A stretch of 64,000 nucleotides of DNA from AC-32 sp963813435 (lineage in GTDB: Bacteria; Actinomycetota; Thermoleophilia; Gaiellales; Gaiellaceae). A program made the position numbers and the translations under genes. The notes below the pieces were generated by a model that was given only the letters and a program-made list of their open reading frames with translations, made no database searches and had not been told where the DNA came from. Positions 46,874-55,378 of the stretch are shown piece after piece (the stretch's first letter is position 1; each line of letters opens with the position of its first letter). Where the stretch lies: contig CAWEYY010000003.1 in NCBI GenBank assembly GCA_963813435.1, positions 496,001 to 560,000 of the forward strand, written 5' to 3'.

Positions 46874-47692
46874 TCAACGGTACCAAGCCGTCGTCGTCAT
46901 CCAGGTTTGCCCGTGCTCGCGGAGCGCTTGCGCCGCGGCGGCCGCGTATTCTTCCACGTCGAAGAGGCCGTAGACGACCGGGCCGGCGCCGCTGACGTCG
47001 GCCCTGAACGCACCGAGGCTCAGGAGCTCGCCGGCGAGCGGGGACGACGCGAGATCGTTGGACGGAAGCGACGCGAGATCGCGCGGCCGGGCCACGCGTG
47101 CAAGCGCAGCGTCGAGGTCGGCCCGCCGCTCAGCCCAGCCCTCCTCGCCGCGGCGCTCGTCGAAGGCCGCGTAGACGGCGCCGGTCGACGGCTTGCTCTC
47201 GCCGCGCGGGAGGACGAGCGCAGCCCAGTAGTCCTGTGGGAGCTCGAGCGCGGTGAGGTCGGTGCCGGTGCCCTCGCCGAGCTGCGGGCCGGGTGCGAGG
47301 AAGAAGGGGACATCGACGCCCAGGTCGACGGCGAGTTCGTGCAGCTCGCCAGGGGGGAGCGGTTCTTCGAGGGTCTCGTTCGCAAGGCGAAGCGCGGTGG
47401 CGGCGTCAGAGCTCCCGCCGCCGAGACCGGCGGCGACCGGGATCTCCTTGCGGATCGTCGCGTTCCAGCTCACCCGCGGACTCGCCGCATCGGCCAGCGC
47501 CTCGAGGGCGGCCCGGACGAGCGTGTCCTCGGCGAAGCCCTCGACGCTGATCTCGGGCGCGGGCTCGACGGAGATCTCGTCTGCAAGCTCGAGACGCTGG
47601 AGGACGGTCGCAACCTCGTGCAGGCCGTCGTCGCGACGCGGGCCGACGACAAGGGCCAGATTGAGCTTCGCGTTCGCGCTCGCAGTCGTCAC
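46874..47692 (-). CDS. ispE: 4-diphosphocytidyl-2-C-methyl-D-erythritol kinase
   Basis: 272 residues from GTG 47692 (GTGA overlap with rsmA). GHMP kinase motifs: SANAKLNLALVVGPRRDDG, the ATP loop IPVAAGLGGGSSDAAT and the C-terminal VSGAGPVVYGLF. It phosphorylates CDP-ME in the MEP isoprenoid pathway. rsmA-ispE adjacency is common in bacteria. Confidence 0.95.
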   Translation of the reverse strand: MTTASANAKLNLALVVGPRRDDGLHEVATVLQRLELADEISVEPAPEISVEGFAEDTLVRAALEALADAASPRVSWNATIRKEIPVAAGLGGGSSDAATALRLANETLEEPLPPGELHELAVDLGVDVPFFLAPGPQLGEGTGTDLTALELPQDYWAALVLPRGESKPSTGAVYAAFDERRGEEGWAERRADLDAALARVARPRDLASLPSNDLASSPLAGELLSLGAFRADVSGAGPVVYGLFDVEEYAAAAAQALREHGQTWMTTTAWYR

Positions 47693-48480
47693 GAGCCCAG
47701 GGCCTCGGTCAGCGCCACGAACTCCGGCGGCTCGAGCTCCTCGGCGCGGGCGGTGGGGTCGCGGCCGATGGTCTCGAGCGCCCCCTCGACCTGCTCGCGC
47801 GTCGCCACCCCCGACAGCTCCACGGAGTTGGCGAGCCACTTGCGCCGGTGCGCGAACGCCGCCGTCACGACCTTCTTCACACGCGCGAGTTCGGTTGTGG
47901 CGTCCGGCCGCCGCCGGAACGCGACCAGCGCCGAGTCGACGTTCGGCCTCGGGCGGAAGACCGTGCGCGAGACCGGGTGGAAGCCGGTTCGCTCGGCGGT
48001 GAGCTGGACGAGCACCGAGACCGCGCCGTACTGCTTGGTCGAGGGCTCGGCGAAGAAGCGGTCGGCGACCTCGCGCTGGACCATCACGCACCAGAGCCCA
48101 ACGCTCGGCAGGCCGTCGAGGCTCTCGACGACGAGCGGCGTGGCGATGTTGTACGGCAGGTTGGCGACGAGCTTCGTCGGCGCCGGCCGGAGCTCGGTGA
48201 GATCGAGCCGAAGTGCGTCGCCGTGGCGTAGCTCGATGTTGTCCCGCCCCCCGAACCGCTCCGCGAGGACGCACACAAGCGAGTAGTCGACCTCAATCGC
48301 GTGGACATGGGACACGCGTTCGACGAGATAGCCGGTGAGGACACCAAGGCCGGGGCCGACCTCGAGCACGACGTCCTCCGGCGCGAGGTCGGCCAGCCGG
48401 CCGATCACGCCGAGCAGGTTCTCGTCGACCAGGAAATGCTGGCCGAGCTCCTTCTTCGGGGCGTCGGCGGGCCGGGTCAT
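47689..48480 (-). CDS. rsmA: 16S rRNA (adenine1518/1519-N6) dimethyltransferase
   Basis: 263 residues from ATG 48480 (ATGA overlap with tatD). Motifs: KKELGQHFLVDENL, SAM-binding EVGPGLGVLTGYL, HGDALRLD and the catalytic NLPYNIATPL. It dimethylates two adenines in helix 45 of 16S rRNA during ribosome assembly. Confidence 0.96.
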   Translation of the reverse strand: MTRPADAPKKELGQHFLVDENLLGVIGRLADLAPEDVVLEVGPGLGVLTGYLVERVSHVHAIEVDYSLVCVLAERFGGRDNIELRHGDALRLDLTELRPAPTKLVANLPYNIATPLVVESLDGLPSVGLWCVMVQREVADRFFAEPSTKQYGAVSVLVQLTAERTGFHPVSRTVFRPRPNVDSALVAFRRRPDATTELARVKKVVTAAFAHRRKWLANSVELSGVATREQVEGALETIGRDPTARAEELEPPEFVALTEALGS

Positions 48481-49223
48481 GCGAGGCCGAACGCGGCGGC
48501 GGCGTTCGCGTCGAGGCGCGCGGAGAGCGCCTGGGCGTCCTCGCCGCGGGCATCCGCGAGCACGCGGATCGTGTGGACGACATTCGCGGGCTCGTTCGGC
48601 CCTCCGCGCCGCGGTTGCGGGCTGAGATACGGGCTGTCGGTCTCCGCGAGCAACCGGTCGGCCGGAATCTGGCGTGCGGCCTCGCGCAGCTCCTCGGCCT
48701 TCGGGTAGGTGACGTTCCCGGCGAAGGAGACGTAGTAGCCGCGCTCGAACGCGACGGGCAGGAGCGCCGGGCTGGAGAAGCAGTGCAGGACGACGGTGCC
48801 GCCGAAGCCTTCGAGCGCGGCCGCCGTCTCTTCCTCGGCGTCGCGGCTGTGGATGACCACCGGCTTCTCGAGCTCGGCGGCCAGGTGGAGCTGGCGCTCG
48901 AAGAGAACGCACTGCCGGTCGCGCGGCGCGTAGTCGCGGTAGAAGTCGAGCCCGGTCTCGCCGACCGCGACAGCGCGCTCGTCGCCGAGGAGCTCGCGCA
49001 GCTCGTCGAGGCGATCGGCATCCGAGTCGCCGGCCTGGTGCGGGTGGATGCCGAGCGCCGCCCAGACTCCGGGCTCTCTGCCCGCGATCGCAAGCGTCTC
49101 CCGGCACGAGTCGATCCCTGACCCGACCGAGACGATCCGCTCGACCCCGGCGGCTCTCGCGCGGGCGACCAACTCGTGCGGAGGATCTGCGCACGCGTCG
49201 AGGTGCGCGTGCGTGTCGGTCAC
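48477..49223 (-). CDS. tatD: TatD-family metal-dependent hydrolase/DNase
   Basis: 248 residues. Metal ligands: DTHAHLD at the N-terminus, GETGLDFYRD, VIHSRDA, HCFSS and the C-terminal AETDSPYLSP. Members act as 3'-5' DNases or in tRNA quality control. GTG 49223 is three bases after the metG stop; metG-tatD-rsmA-ispE is a conserved housekeeping order. Confidence 0.94.
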   Translation of the reverse strand: MTDTHAHLDACADPPHELVARARAAGVERIVSVGSGIDSCRETLAIAGREPGVWAALGIHPHQAGDSDADRLDELRELLGDERAVAVGETGLDFYRDYAPRDRQCVLFERQLHLAAELEKPVVIHSRDAEEETAAALEGFGGTVVLHCFSSPALLPVAFERGYYVSFAGNVTYPKAEELREAARQIPADRLLAETDSPYLSPQPRRGGPNEPANVVHTIRVLADARGEDAQALSARLDANAAAAFGLA

Positions 49224-49226
49224 GTC

Positions 49227-50747
49227 CTAGGCGGCCGCGGTCGGAAGGTCCACGCGAGGGAAGAGCGGTTGCGCCGGCTCGATCCCCTCGGTCGCGCCCG
49301 CCTTGCCGTAGGCGACCTGGTCGAGCGCGAGGTCGACCGGCTGGCGGAGCGCTCCGAGGATGCGCGGGGCCGTCTCCGGCAGGTACGGCGAGAGCGCGAC
49401 CGCGATCGCACGGACGCCGTCCGCGAGGTCGTAGAGAACGGCCGCGAGCTCGTCGGCCTTCGCCTCGTCCTTGGCGAGCTGCCACGGCGCGGTTTCCTCG
49501 ACGTGCCGGTTGAGCAGCCGAACGACCTCCCACGCGCCCTCGAGCGCGCCCGTGAGGTCGTAGACGTCGAAGCGTTCGACGAGCTTCGACCGCAGGCCCT
49601 CGAGGGCGGATGCGAGCTCCTCGCTGCGCGGCCCCGGCGAGACTCGGCCGCCGACGTAGCGCGCGATCATCGCCGTCGTCCGCGAGACGAGGTTGCCGAG
49701 ATCGTTCGCGAGCTCGCGCTCGTAGCGCTCGTGCAGCGCCTCGACCGAGGCGCTCCCGTCCTGGCCGAACGAGACCGACCGCAGCGCCCAGAACCGAACC
49801 GCGTCGCTCCCGTAGACGTCCACCAGGTCGAGCGGGTCGATCACGTTGCCGAGCGACTTCGAGATCTTGCGATCGTCCAGCAGCAGGTATCCGTGCACGA
49901 ACAACTGCTTCGGGACGTCGTAGCCCGCGGAGAGGAGGAGCGCCGGCCAGAACACGCAGTGGAAGCGCAGGATGTCCTTGCCCAGCAGGTGCCGCACCTC
50001 CGGCCAGAAGCGGTCACGCAGGTCCTCCCCGTCACGCGCGTACGTGAGCGCGCTCAGGTAGTTGATGAGGGCGTCTACCCAGACATACGTGACCTGCCCT
50101 TCGTCCCAGGGGATCGGCACGCCCCACGGCTGCCCGGCTCGGCTGACGCTGAAGTCCCTGAGCCCGCCCTCGATGAAGCTCCGCGCCTCGTTGTAGCGGA
50201 AGCGCGGCAGCACGAAGTCCGGGCGCGCGTCGTAGAGCTCGAGCAGGCGGTCCTGGTAGGCGGAGAGTCGGAAGAAGTAGTTCTTCTCCTCGATGTGCTC
50301 CGGCGGGATCCCGTGCTCGGGGCAGAGCCCGTCGACCAGTTCGGACTCGCTCTTGAACTCCTCGCAGCCCACGCAGTAGAGGCCGACGTAGACGTCCTGG
50401 TAGATGTCGCCGTTGTCGTAGATGCGCTGCAGGAACTCCTGGACGAAGCGCTTGTGGCCCTCGTCGGTCGTGCGGATGAAGAAGTCATAGTCCGCATTGA
50501 CCCGCCTAGGAAGCTCCCGCCAGGACTCGACGATCCCGTCGACGTACGCCTTGACGTCGATGCCTTGCTCCTCCGCGACGCGGTAGACCTTGGACGCATG
50601 CTCGTCCGTGCCGGTGAGGAAGAACGTCTCGTCTCCGCGCTGGCGATGGTGCCGGATGAGCGTGTCCGCGGCCAGGGTCGTGTACGCGTGCCCGATGTGC
50701 GGCGTCGCATTCACGTAGTAGATCGGCGTTGTCAGGTAGAAGCGCAT
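49227..50747 (-). CDS. metG: Methionyl-tRNA synthetase
   Basis: 506 residues from ATG 50747. HIGH motif as TPHIGHAYT, zinc-knuckle region CVGCEEFKSESELVDGLCPEH, KMSKS motif as DRKISKSLGN, then the helical anticodon-binding domain. Short form without the C-terminal dimerisation domain. A TATCAT box lies eight bases before the ATG, giving leaderless geometry. Its first 242 bases overlap another frame of the M23-like gene. Confidence 0.96.
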   Translation of the reverse strand: MRFYLTTPIYYVNATPHIGHAYTTLAADTLIRHHRQRGDETFFLTGTDEHASKVYRVAEEQGIDVKAYVDGIVESWRELPRRVNADYDFFIRTTDEGHKRFVQEFLQRIYDNGDIYQDVYVGLYCVGCEEFKSESELVDGLCPEHGIPPEHIEEKNYFFRLSAYQDRLLELYDARPDFVLPRFRYNEARSFIEGGLRDFSVSRAGQPWGVPIPWDEGQVTYVWVDALINYLSALTYARDGEDLRDRFWPEVRHLLGKDILRFHCVFWPALLLSAGYDVPKQLFVHGYLLLDDRKISKSLGNVIDPLDLVDVYGSDAVRFWALRSVSFGQDGSASVEALHERYERELANDLGNLVSRTTAMIARYVGGRVSPGPRSEELASALEGLRSKLVERFDVYDLTGALEGAWEVVRLLNRHVEETAPWQLAKDEAKADELAAVLYDLADGVRAIAVALSPYLPETAPRILGALRQPVDLALDQVAYGKAGATEGIEPAQPLFPRVDLPTAAA

Positions 50748-51738
50748 CGGAGTCAATGATACGAGCCGACTCGCCGCCCGCCGGGACCCGGGATCGGCGT
50801 CGGACGAGGGCCAGTGGCACCGCAAGCAACACGATCGCCAGGAGACCGAGCGCGAGCAGAGCGCCCGGGAAGTGGCCGTTCCGGCTTGCGCTCTGCAGCG
50901 TCGGCTGCAGGGCCGGCCTCAGGAGCGGCCGATGAATCCCCACGTCCCTGCCCGGCGTCGCGTCGGGCTTGGCGCGCTTCGAGGCGGTGCGGGCCCGCTT
51001 CTGCGCCAGATCACGTGCGGCCTCGCCGGCTGTGGCCCTCCCGCGCGGGTGACGAATCACCGCCGTGCTGTGCACCGCCGGGCTTACAGCCGGCTCGGCG
51101 AGGTGCTGCCCTCCTCGTGTCGGAGCCGGAGGCGGGCCGCCAGTCCGCGTCGGAGCGATAGACGGTCGCTCGCCCGCCGCGGATACCGGCGCCGCAGCGC
51201 GTGTTGCGGCCGGAGCAGGGTGTGACGCCGGCGCCGGCGGCTTGGCGACCGCATCGGCCGGAGGGCCGGGGACCGGTGGCAAGCGCGCGGGCAGGAGCGA
51301 GAGCGGGTCGACGTAGCCGTCCTCGTCGGACGTCCGCCGGATGCCTAGATGGACGTAAGGCACCGAAAGCTCCGCTACCCCGCTCGGGCCGACAGCGCCG
51401 ACCGTCTCACCCTCGGCGACCGGATCGCCGCGCCGGACCGCGTACGAGCCGAGGTGCACGAGCGTGACCGAGTAGCCGTCCGCCGTCTCGATCGTCACGA
51501 CCTTGCCCAGGGTCGGGACCGTCCCGGCGAAGGCGACGGACCCCGACGAAGGCGCGACGACCGCGGCCCCGGGAGGTCCGCCGATGTCGATCCCGCGATG
51601 CTGTCCGGCGGCGTAGGGCGTGCTCTCATCGAAGGAGAAGAGCGTCAGGACAGCCCCGTCGACCGGCCAGCTCCAGCCGAGCGCGGGTGCGGGAACGACT
51701 AGGGCAACTACGGCAGCCAGGACGACGCTTAGGCGCAT
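50506..51738 (-). CDS. M23/LytM-like secreted protein with a substituted catalytic His
   Basis: 410 residues as read. Signal peptide (1-21), LytM domain (about 22-150), a long Pro/Ala/Arg linker, a membrane helix (about 290-312) and a tail. In the LytM domain the ligands HRGID (His47, Asp51) and His129 are kept and VHLGSY retains His95, but the HxH motif reads YVH: the first His is Tyr127. That residue is usually the general base. The final 80 or so residues are coded by DNA that is metG in another frame and look non-native, so the true end is probably near 50765 and a stop may have been lost. Confidence 0.72.
   Translation of the reverse strand: MRLSVVLAAVVALVVPAPALGWSWPVDGAVLTLFSFDESTPYAAGQHRGIDIGGPPGAAVVAPSSGSVAFAGTVPTLGKVVTIETADGYSVTLVHLGSYAVRRGDPVAEGETVGAVGPSGVAELSVPYVHLGIRRTSDEDGYVDPLSLLPARLPPVPGPPADAVAKPPAPASHPAPAATRAAAPVSAAGERPSIAPTRTGGPPPAPTRGGQHLAEPAVSPAVHSTAVIRHPRGRATAGEAARDLAQKRARTASKRAKPDATPGRDVGIHRPLLRPALQPTLQSASRNGHFPGALLALGLLAIVLLAVPLALVRRRSRVPAGGESARIIDSDALLPDNADLLRECDAAHRARVHDPGRGHAHPAPSPARRRDVLPHRHGRACVQGLPRRGGARHRRQGVRRRDRRVLAGAS
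50756..50761 (-). promoter_or_regulatory. -10-like box TATCAT, 8 bases before metG ATG
   Basis: TATCAT on the minus strand ends eight bases before ATG 50747, with no Shine-Dalgarno sequence. It lies inside the end of the M23-like gene. Confidence 0.4.
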
Positions 51739-51780
51739 CTCGCTGTGTGACCTCCGTTGTCAGTCTTGCAAACCATGCCA

Positions 51781-51810
51781 AAGGTAGCAAAGCCGCATCG
51801 TCGTTGTCAA
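51781..51810 (-). promoter_or_regulatory. Sigma-70-type promoter for the M23-like gene
   Basis: TTGACA (51810-51805) and TACCTT (51786-51781) with an 18-base spacer on the minus strand, followed by a leader of about 40 bases containing GGAGG 12 bases before ATG 51738. It sits between rsmI and the M23-like gene. Confidence 0.55.
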
Positions 51811-51816
51811 ATGTGC

Positions 51817-52620
51817 TTACAGAGAGCTCTGGTAGAGGCGGTTCCGGGAGACTCCGGTGAGCCGCGAGACCACGTCGGCAGCCTGACGGCGCGAGACGTT
51901 TGCAGCGACCAGTTCAGCCACCGCCGCAGCCGCGGCGCCCTCGTCGAACGCCACCGGCTCGCCCGGGCCGAGCACAAGGGTTATCTCCCCCTTCGCGCCC
52001 GCCTTGAACCGGTCGGCGAGCTCCGCGACCGATCCGCGCGCGATCTCCTCGAACCGCTTCGTCAGCTCGCGGCAGACCGCGCCCGGCCGCTCGGGGATCA
52101 CCCGCGCGAGGACCCCGAGCGACGTCCCGACCCGCTGCGGCGACTCGAACGCGACGGCCGCCCACGGCCAGCCGGCCAGCTCCTCGGCGAGCGCGACGAG
52201 AGCCCGCTCGCCACGCGGCAGGTAGCCGAGGAACTGGTACCGCTCGGCGACGAGGCCGCTCGCGACGAGCGCCGTCTCGACCGACGACGGCCCGGGAATG
52301 ACCGTCACGGGTACACCGGCGTCGAGGGCCGCGCCGACGAGCCGCGCGCCCGGGTCCGAGATTCCCGGCAGCCCGGAGTCGCTTACCAGCGCGACGCGCT
52401 CCCCCGCCTCGAGCCGCGGCAGAAATTCTCCCGTCCGCTGCGCTTCGTTGTGCTGGTGGTAGGAGACGAGCCGCGCCCGCACGCCGTGCCGCTCGAGCAG
52501 CTTCCGGGTGTGACGCGTGTCCTCGCAGAGGACGACGTCCGCCTCGGCGAGCTCGCGCAGGACGCGCAGGGTGACGTCCTCGAGGTTGCCGATCGGCGTC
52601 GCGCAGACCGCGAGCGGCAC
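51817..52620 (-). CDS. rsmI: 16S rRNA (cytidine1402-2'-O)-methyltransferase
   Basis: 267 residues. Tetrapyrrole-methylase fold with the RsmI signatures ATPIGNLEDVTLRVL, CEDTRHTRKLL, VSDSGLPGISDPG and IPGPSSVETAL. It 2'-O-methylates C1402 of 16S rRNA. GTG 52620 is three bases after the ROK gene stop. Confidence 0.95.
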   Translation of the reverse strand: MPLAVCATPIGNLEDVTLRVLRELAEADVVLCEDTRHTRKLLERHGVRARLVSYHQHNEAQRTGEFLPRLEAGERVALVSDSGLPGISDPGARLVGAALDAGVPVTVIPGPSSVETALVASGLVAERYQFLGYLPRGERALVALAEELAGWPWAAVAFESPQRVGTSLGVLARVIPERPGAVCRELTKRFEEIARGSVAELADRFKAGAKGEITLVLGPGEPVAFDEGAAAAAVAELVAANVSRRQAADVVSRLTGVSRNRLYQSSL

Positions 52621-52623
52621 GAC

Positions 52624-53568
52624 CTACTCCCCGTCGAGCGCCTCGAAGCCGATCATCGCGGCCCCGATCACGCCCGCGTCGATGCCGAGCTCCGCCTCGA
52701 CGATCCTGACCGCATCACGGCCCGGCTCGAGCCCTTCGCGCGCGACGACCTCCCGGGCCGGCTCGAGCAGGAGCTCGCCGGCCGCGCCGAAGCCGCCGCC
52801 CACGACGACGAGCTCGGGCTCGAAGACGTTCACGAAGGTCGCGATCCCGGCGCCGAGCTTCCGCCCGATTCCTGCGAGCGCCTCCAGGGCCGCAGCCTCG
52901 CGCCCGCGCGCCCGCGAGACGAGGTCTTCCGCGTCCGACCCGGGCCCGAAGAGCTTCCGCGCGATGCGGTCGGCAACGGGCCCGCACGCGTACGACTCGA
53001 GGTGTCCGTGGCCCCCGCAGGGACAGGGAGGCCCGTCGACGTCGATCACGATGTGGCCGAGCTCGGCAGCACTGCCGGTGGAGCCGCGAAACGGGCGCCC
53101 GTCGACGATCAGTCCGCCGCCGACGCCGGTCCCGAGCGTGAGCATCACGACGTTGCTCGCGCCGCGTGCGACGCCGGCCTTCCACTCGCCGATGGCGGCC
53201 GCGTTCGCGTCGTTCTCGATCCCGACCGGCAGGCCGTGCGTCTCCCGCATCCGGTCGCGCAGGTCGACGCCTTCGAGCGGCAGGTTCACGGCGGAGATCG
53301 AGCGGCCGCGCCGCTGGTCGATCCGCGACGGGATTCCAATCCCGAGCGCCGCCACGTCGGCTCCGGCGCGCAGCTCCTCGATCAGGCCGTCGAGCGAGGC
53401 GAGCAGCGCCTCCTGGGAGGAACTCTTCGCCGGCCGCTCGAGCCGGGCTTCGATCTCGCACGCGCGCGTGACGACCGCGCCGAGCGTCTTCGTCCCGCCC
53501 ACGTCGACGCCGATGACTCGCGCGCCAGCCCCAGTGCTCCCTTGATGCGCGGCCACCGTGGCTACCAT
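52624..53568 (-). CDS. ROK-family sugar kinase (glucokinase-like)
   Basis: 314 residues. ATP-binding GVDVGGTKTLGAVV, catalytic Asp in ENDANAAAIGEW, phosphate loop LTLGTGVGGGLIV, and the ROK zinc motif CPCGGHGHLESY, where His replaces the third Cys of the usual CXCGXXGCXE. Substrate is probably glucose or an acetylated hexosamine. ATG 53568 is divergent from the LCP gene with ten bases between the starts. Confidence 0.9.
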   Translation of the reverse strand: MVATVAAHQGSTGAGARVIGVDVGGTKTLGAVVTRACEIEARLERPAKSSSQEALLASLDGLIEELRAGADVAALGIGIPSRIDQRRGRSISAVNLPLEGVDLRDRMRETHGLPVGIENDANAAAIGEWKAGVARGASNVVMLTLGTGVGGGLIVDGRPFRGSTGSAAELGHIVIDVDGPPCPCGGHGHLESYACGPVADRIARKLFGPGSDAEDLVSRARGREAAALEALAGIGRKLGAGIATFVNVFEPELVVVGGGFGAAGELLLEPAREVVAREGLEPGRDAVRIVEAELGIDAGVIGAAMIGFEALDGE

Positions 53569-53578
53569 ACGCCGCCGA

Positions 53579-54757
53579 ATGGCGTCGCCCGGCGGAGAGA
53601 AGCCGTATCGCCTCTACCGCGGGGGACGCGTCAAGGGCCGGGTGCCCACGGTCCCTCCCCGGAAACCGCCTCCACGGGAGCCTCGGGCGCGAAGCGACGG
53701 TCGCGAGCGCCCCGGGAAGCCCAGCAAGCAGCGCACGCCGAGGCGAATTCGCTGGGGGCGCCAGATCGGGATCGCGATCGGGCTCGTGATCCTCTTCTTC
53801 GTCTTCTGGGCCCTGCTCGGCTACCTCACGTTCCGCGGCGGCGTCTCCGATGCGAACAAGCGGCTCCCGGCAACGGTCACGAGCGTCCTCGCGCCGGACA
53901 AGGGCTCGCTGCTGACGAACTCGACCACGATCCTGATGCTCGGCACCGACCACTCGCTCGCGGTCTCGCGCTCGGGCGACCGGCACTCCGACTCGATCAC
54001 GCTCCTGCGGACCGATCCGGGTCACGGGCGCCTCTACTACCTCTCGATCCCGCGCGACCTCAGCGTCGAGATCCCCGGCTACGGGACGGCCAAGATCAAC
54101 ACCGCGTTCCAGGTGGGCGGCCCGCGGCTTGCGATCCGCACGATCGCCGACTACACGACGATCCCCGTCAACCACGTGGTGGTCGTCAACTTCGCCGAGT
54201 TCCGCGACCTCATCGACAAGGTCGGCGGGATCGACGTCGTCGTCACGCGGCCGATCCTCTCCAAGTTCGACTGCCCCTACGCCTCGCCCGTTCGCTGCGC
54301 GCGCTGGCCGGGCTGGCGCTTCGCAGAGGGCAAGCAGCATCTCGACGGCCGCCGCGCCCTGATCTACTCCCGCGTGCGCAAGAACCTGCTCAACCCAGCC
54401 GAGAGCGACATTACCCGCACCGAGCGGAACCAGCAGGTCCTCCAGGCCGTGATGGGCAAGCTGGCGAGCTACGAGACGTTCATGCGGATGCCGTTCATCG
54501 GCAGCGACCTGATGAAGCCACTCTCGACCGACCTCTCCGCGAACCAGTTCGTCGCGCTGGGCTGGAACAAGTTCCGCGCCGACCGCACGATCCACTGCCG
54601 GCTCGGGGGGATCTCGACCGGCGGCGACATCACGCCGAGCGAGGACAACGCGAAGGTGATCCTGATGGTCCTCGGCCGCTCGGCAGTGCAGCCACCCGCG
54701 CCGACCGGAGACACGTATCCGCCGGGGTGCCTCTTTGGCAGTCCGGCGCCCGGTTAA
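53579..54757 (+). CDS. LytR-CpsA-Psr (LCP) family cell-wall ligase
   Basis: 392 residues from ATG 53579. A basic, Pro-rich cytoplasmic segment of about 60 residues, one membrane helix (about 65-86), and an extracytoplasmic LCP domain with GDRHSDSITLLRTD, SIPRDLSVEIPGYG and the conserved Arg pair in YSRVRKN. LCP proteins attach teichoic acid- or arabinogalactan-like glycopolymers to peptidoglycan. Two cysteines at CPYASPVRC probably form a disulfide. The stop shares TTAA with the convergent FmdB gene. Confidence 0.93.
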   Translation: MASPGGEKPYRLYRGGRVKGRVPTVPPRKPPPREPRARSDGRERPGKPSKQRTPRRIRWGRQIGIAIGLVILFFVFWALLGYLTFRGGVSDANKRLPATVTSVLAPDKGSLLTNSTTILMLGTDHSLAVSRSGDRHSDSITLLRTDPGHGRLYYLSIPRDLSVEIPGYGTAKINTAFQVGGPRLAIRTIADYTTIPVNHVVVVNFAEFRDLIDKVGGIDVVVTRPILSKFDCPYASPVRCARWPGWRFAEGKQHLDGRRALIYSRVRKNLLNPAESDITRTERNQQVLQAVMGKLASYETFMRMPFIGSDLMKPLSTDLSANQFVALGWNKFRADRTIHCRLGGISTGGDITPSEDNAKVILMVLGRSAVQPPAPTGDTYPPGCLFGSPAPG

Positions 54758-55044
54758 GTCTCCGCGGTTTTCTCCTTTTTGTCCTTCTTCTCGTCCGTCT
54801 TCTTTGGCTCGGAGTCGGACGAACTCGCGCCGTCCTTCGACTCCTCACGCTTGCGCCCGCCCGAGCCGCGCCCGTAGTCGGTCGAGTAGAAGCCCGATCC
54901 CTTGAAGTGCACCGCCACCGGGTAGAGCACGCGCTCGAGGGGCCCCTCGCCGCAGACCTCGCAGACGTCAGGCGGCGCCTCGTGCATGCGCTGGAAGAGC
55001 TCGAACAGGTGCCCATTGGGACAGCGGTACTCGTAGATCGGCAT
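54754..55044 (-). CDS. FmdB-family zinc-ribbon regulatory protein
   Basis: 96 residues. The N-terminal FmdB ribbon is clear: MPIYEYRCPNGHLFE, then CEVCGEGPLERVLYP, giving a CxxxH and CxxC metal site, followed by HFKGSGFYSTDYG. A 40-residue Lys/Glu/Ser-rich tail follows. The role is regulatory or unknown in most bacteria. TATCCT lies eight bases upstream of ATG 55044. Confidence 0.9.
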   Translation of the reverse strand: MPIYEYRCPNGHLFELFQRMHEAPPDVCEVCGEGPLERVLYPVAVHFKGSGFYSTDYGRGSGGRKREESKDGASSSDSEPKKTDEKKDKKEKTAET

Positions 55045-55052
55045 TCGCTCTA

Positions 55053-55058
55053 AGGATA
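55053..55058 (-). promoter_or_regulatory. -10-like box TATCCT before fmdB-like ATG
   Basis: TATCCT ends eight bases before ATG 55044 on the minus strand, between the gene and repeat copy C. Confidence 0.4.
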
Positions 55059-55073
55059 GTGGGGCCGGTTCCC

Positions 55074-55144
55074 GGCATCGCTTGCGATGCCGGCGTCAGG
55101 ACGGGCGGGCTCCGCCCGTGCGTCCGTCTGAACTGACCGGTCGA
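55074..55144 (+). repeat. 71-base two-hairpin repeat, copy C
   Basis: GGCATCGC-TT-GCGATGCC, spacer, GGACGGGCGGGC paired with GCCCGTGCGTCC, tail GTCTGAACTGACCGGTCGA. It is 25 bases past the stop of the minus-strand small gene at 55170, but points the opposite way to its neighbours. Confidence 0.88.
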
Positions 55145-55169
55145 GCCGGCTGCCTCTTTGCGTGCATCG

Positions 55170-55355
55170 CTATGACCCGCGCTCGCGCTCGACGGTCTCG
55201 CGATAGCACGGGGCGTCTTCGAACGCCGCGAGCCCCGGCGGCGTCTGGCGAGCGCGCTGGCGTTTGCGGCGGACGGCGGCGAGCACGGCGGACGCTCCGA
55301 CGACGCCGCCGATCAGGAACGACCGCAGCCGTTCCGTCTTCGGCCTGCCGTCCAT
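55170..55355 (-). CDS. Small membrane protein, unknown function
   Basis: 61 residues: basic N-terminus, one Gly/Ala/Val helix (FLIGGVVGASAVLAAV) ending in a strongly basic RRKRQRAR, then a short tail with one Cys. ATG 55355 has TAGAAT six bases upstream. It is divergent from psuK with 23 bases between starts. No family recognised. Confidence 0.65.
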   Translation of the reverse strand: MDGRPKTERLRSFLIGGVVGASAVLAAVRRKRQRARQTPPGLAAFEDAPCYRETVERERGS

Positions 55356-55361
55356 GCTGCG

Positions 55362-55367
55362 ATTCTA
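55362..55367 (-). promoter_or_regulatory. -10-like box TAGAAT, 6 bases before ATG 55355
   Basis: TAGAAT matches the -10 consensus at five of six bases and ends six bases before the start codon. Confidence 0.5.
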
Positions 55368-55378
55368 GGCGCGGAACC

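Noticed and set aside
51757..55053. A 1098-residue plus-strand protein
   Set aside because: It spans rsmI, the ROK kinase and the LCP gene in a wrong frame; those genes have full catalytic motifs.
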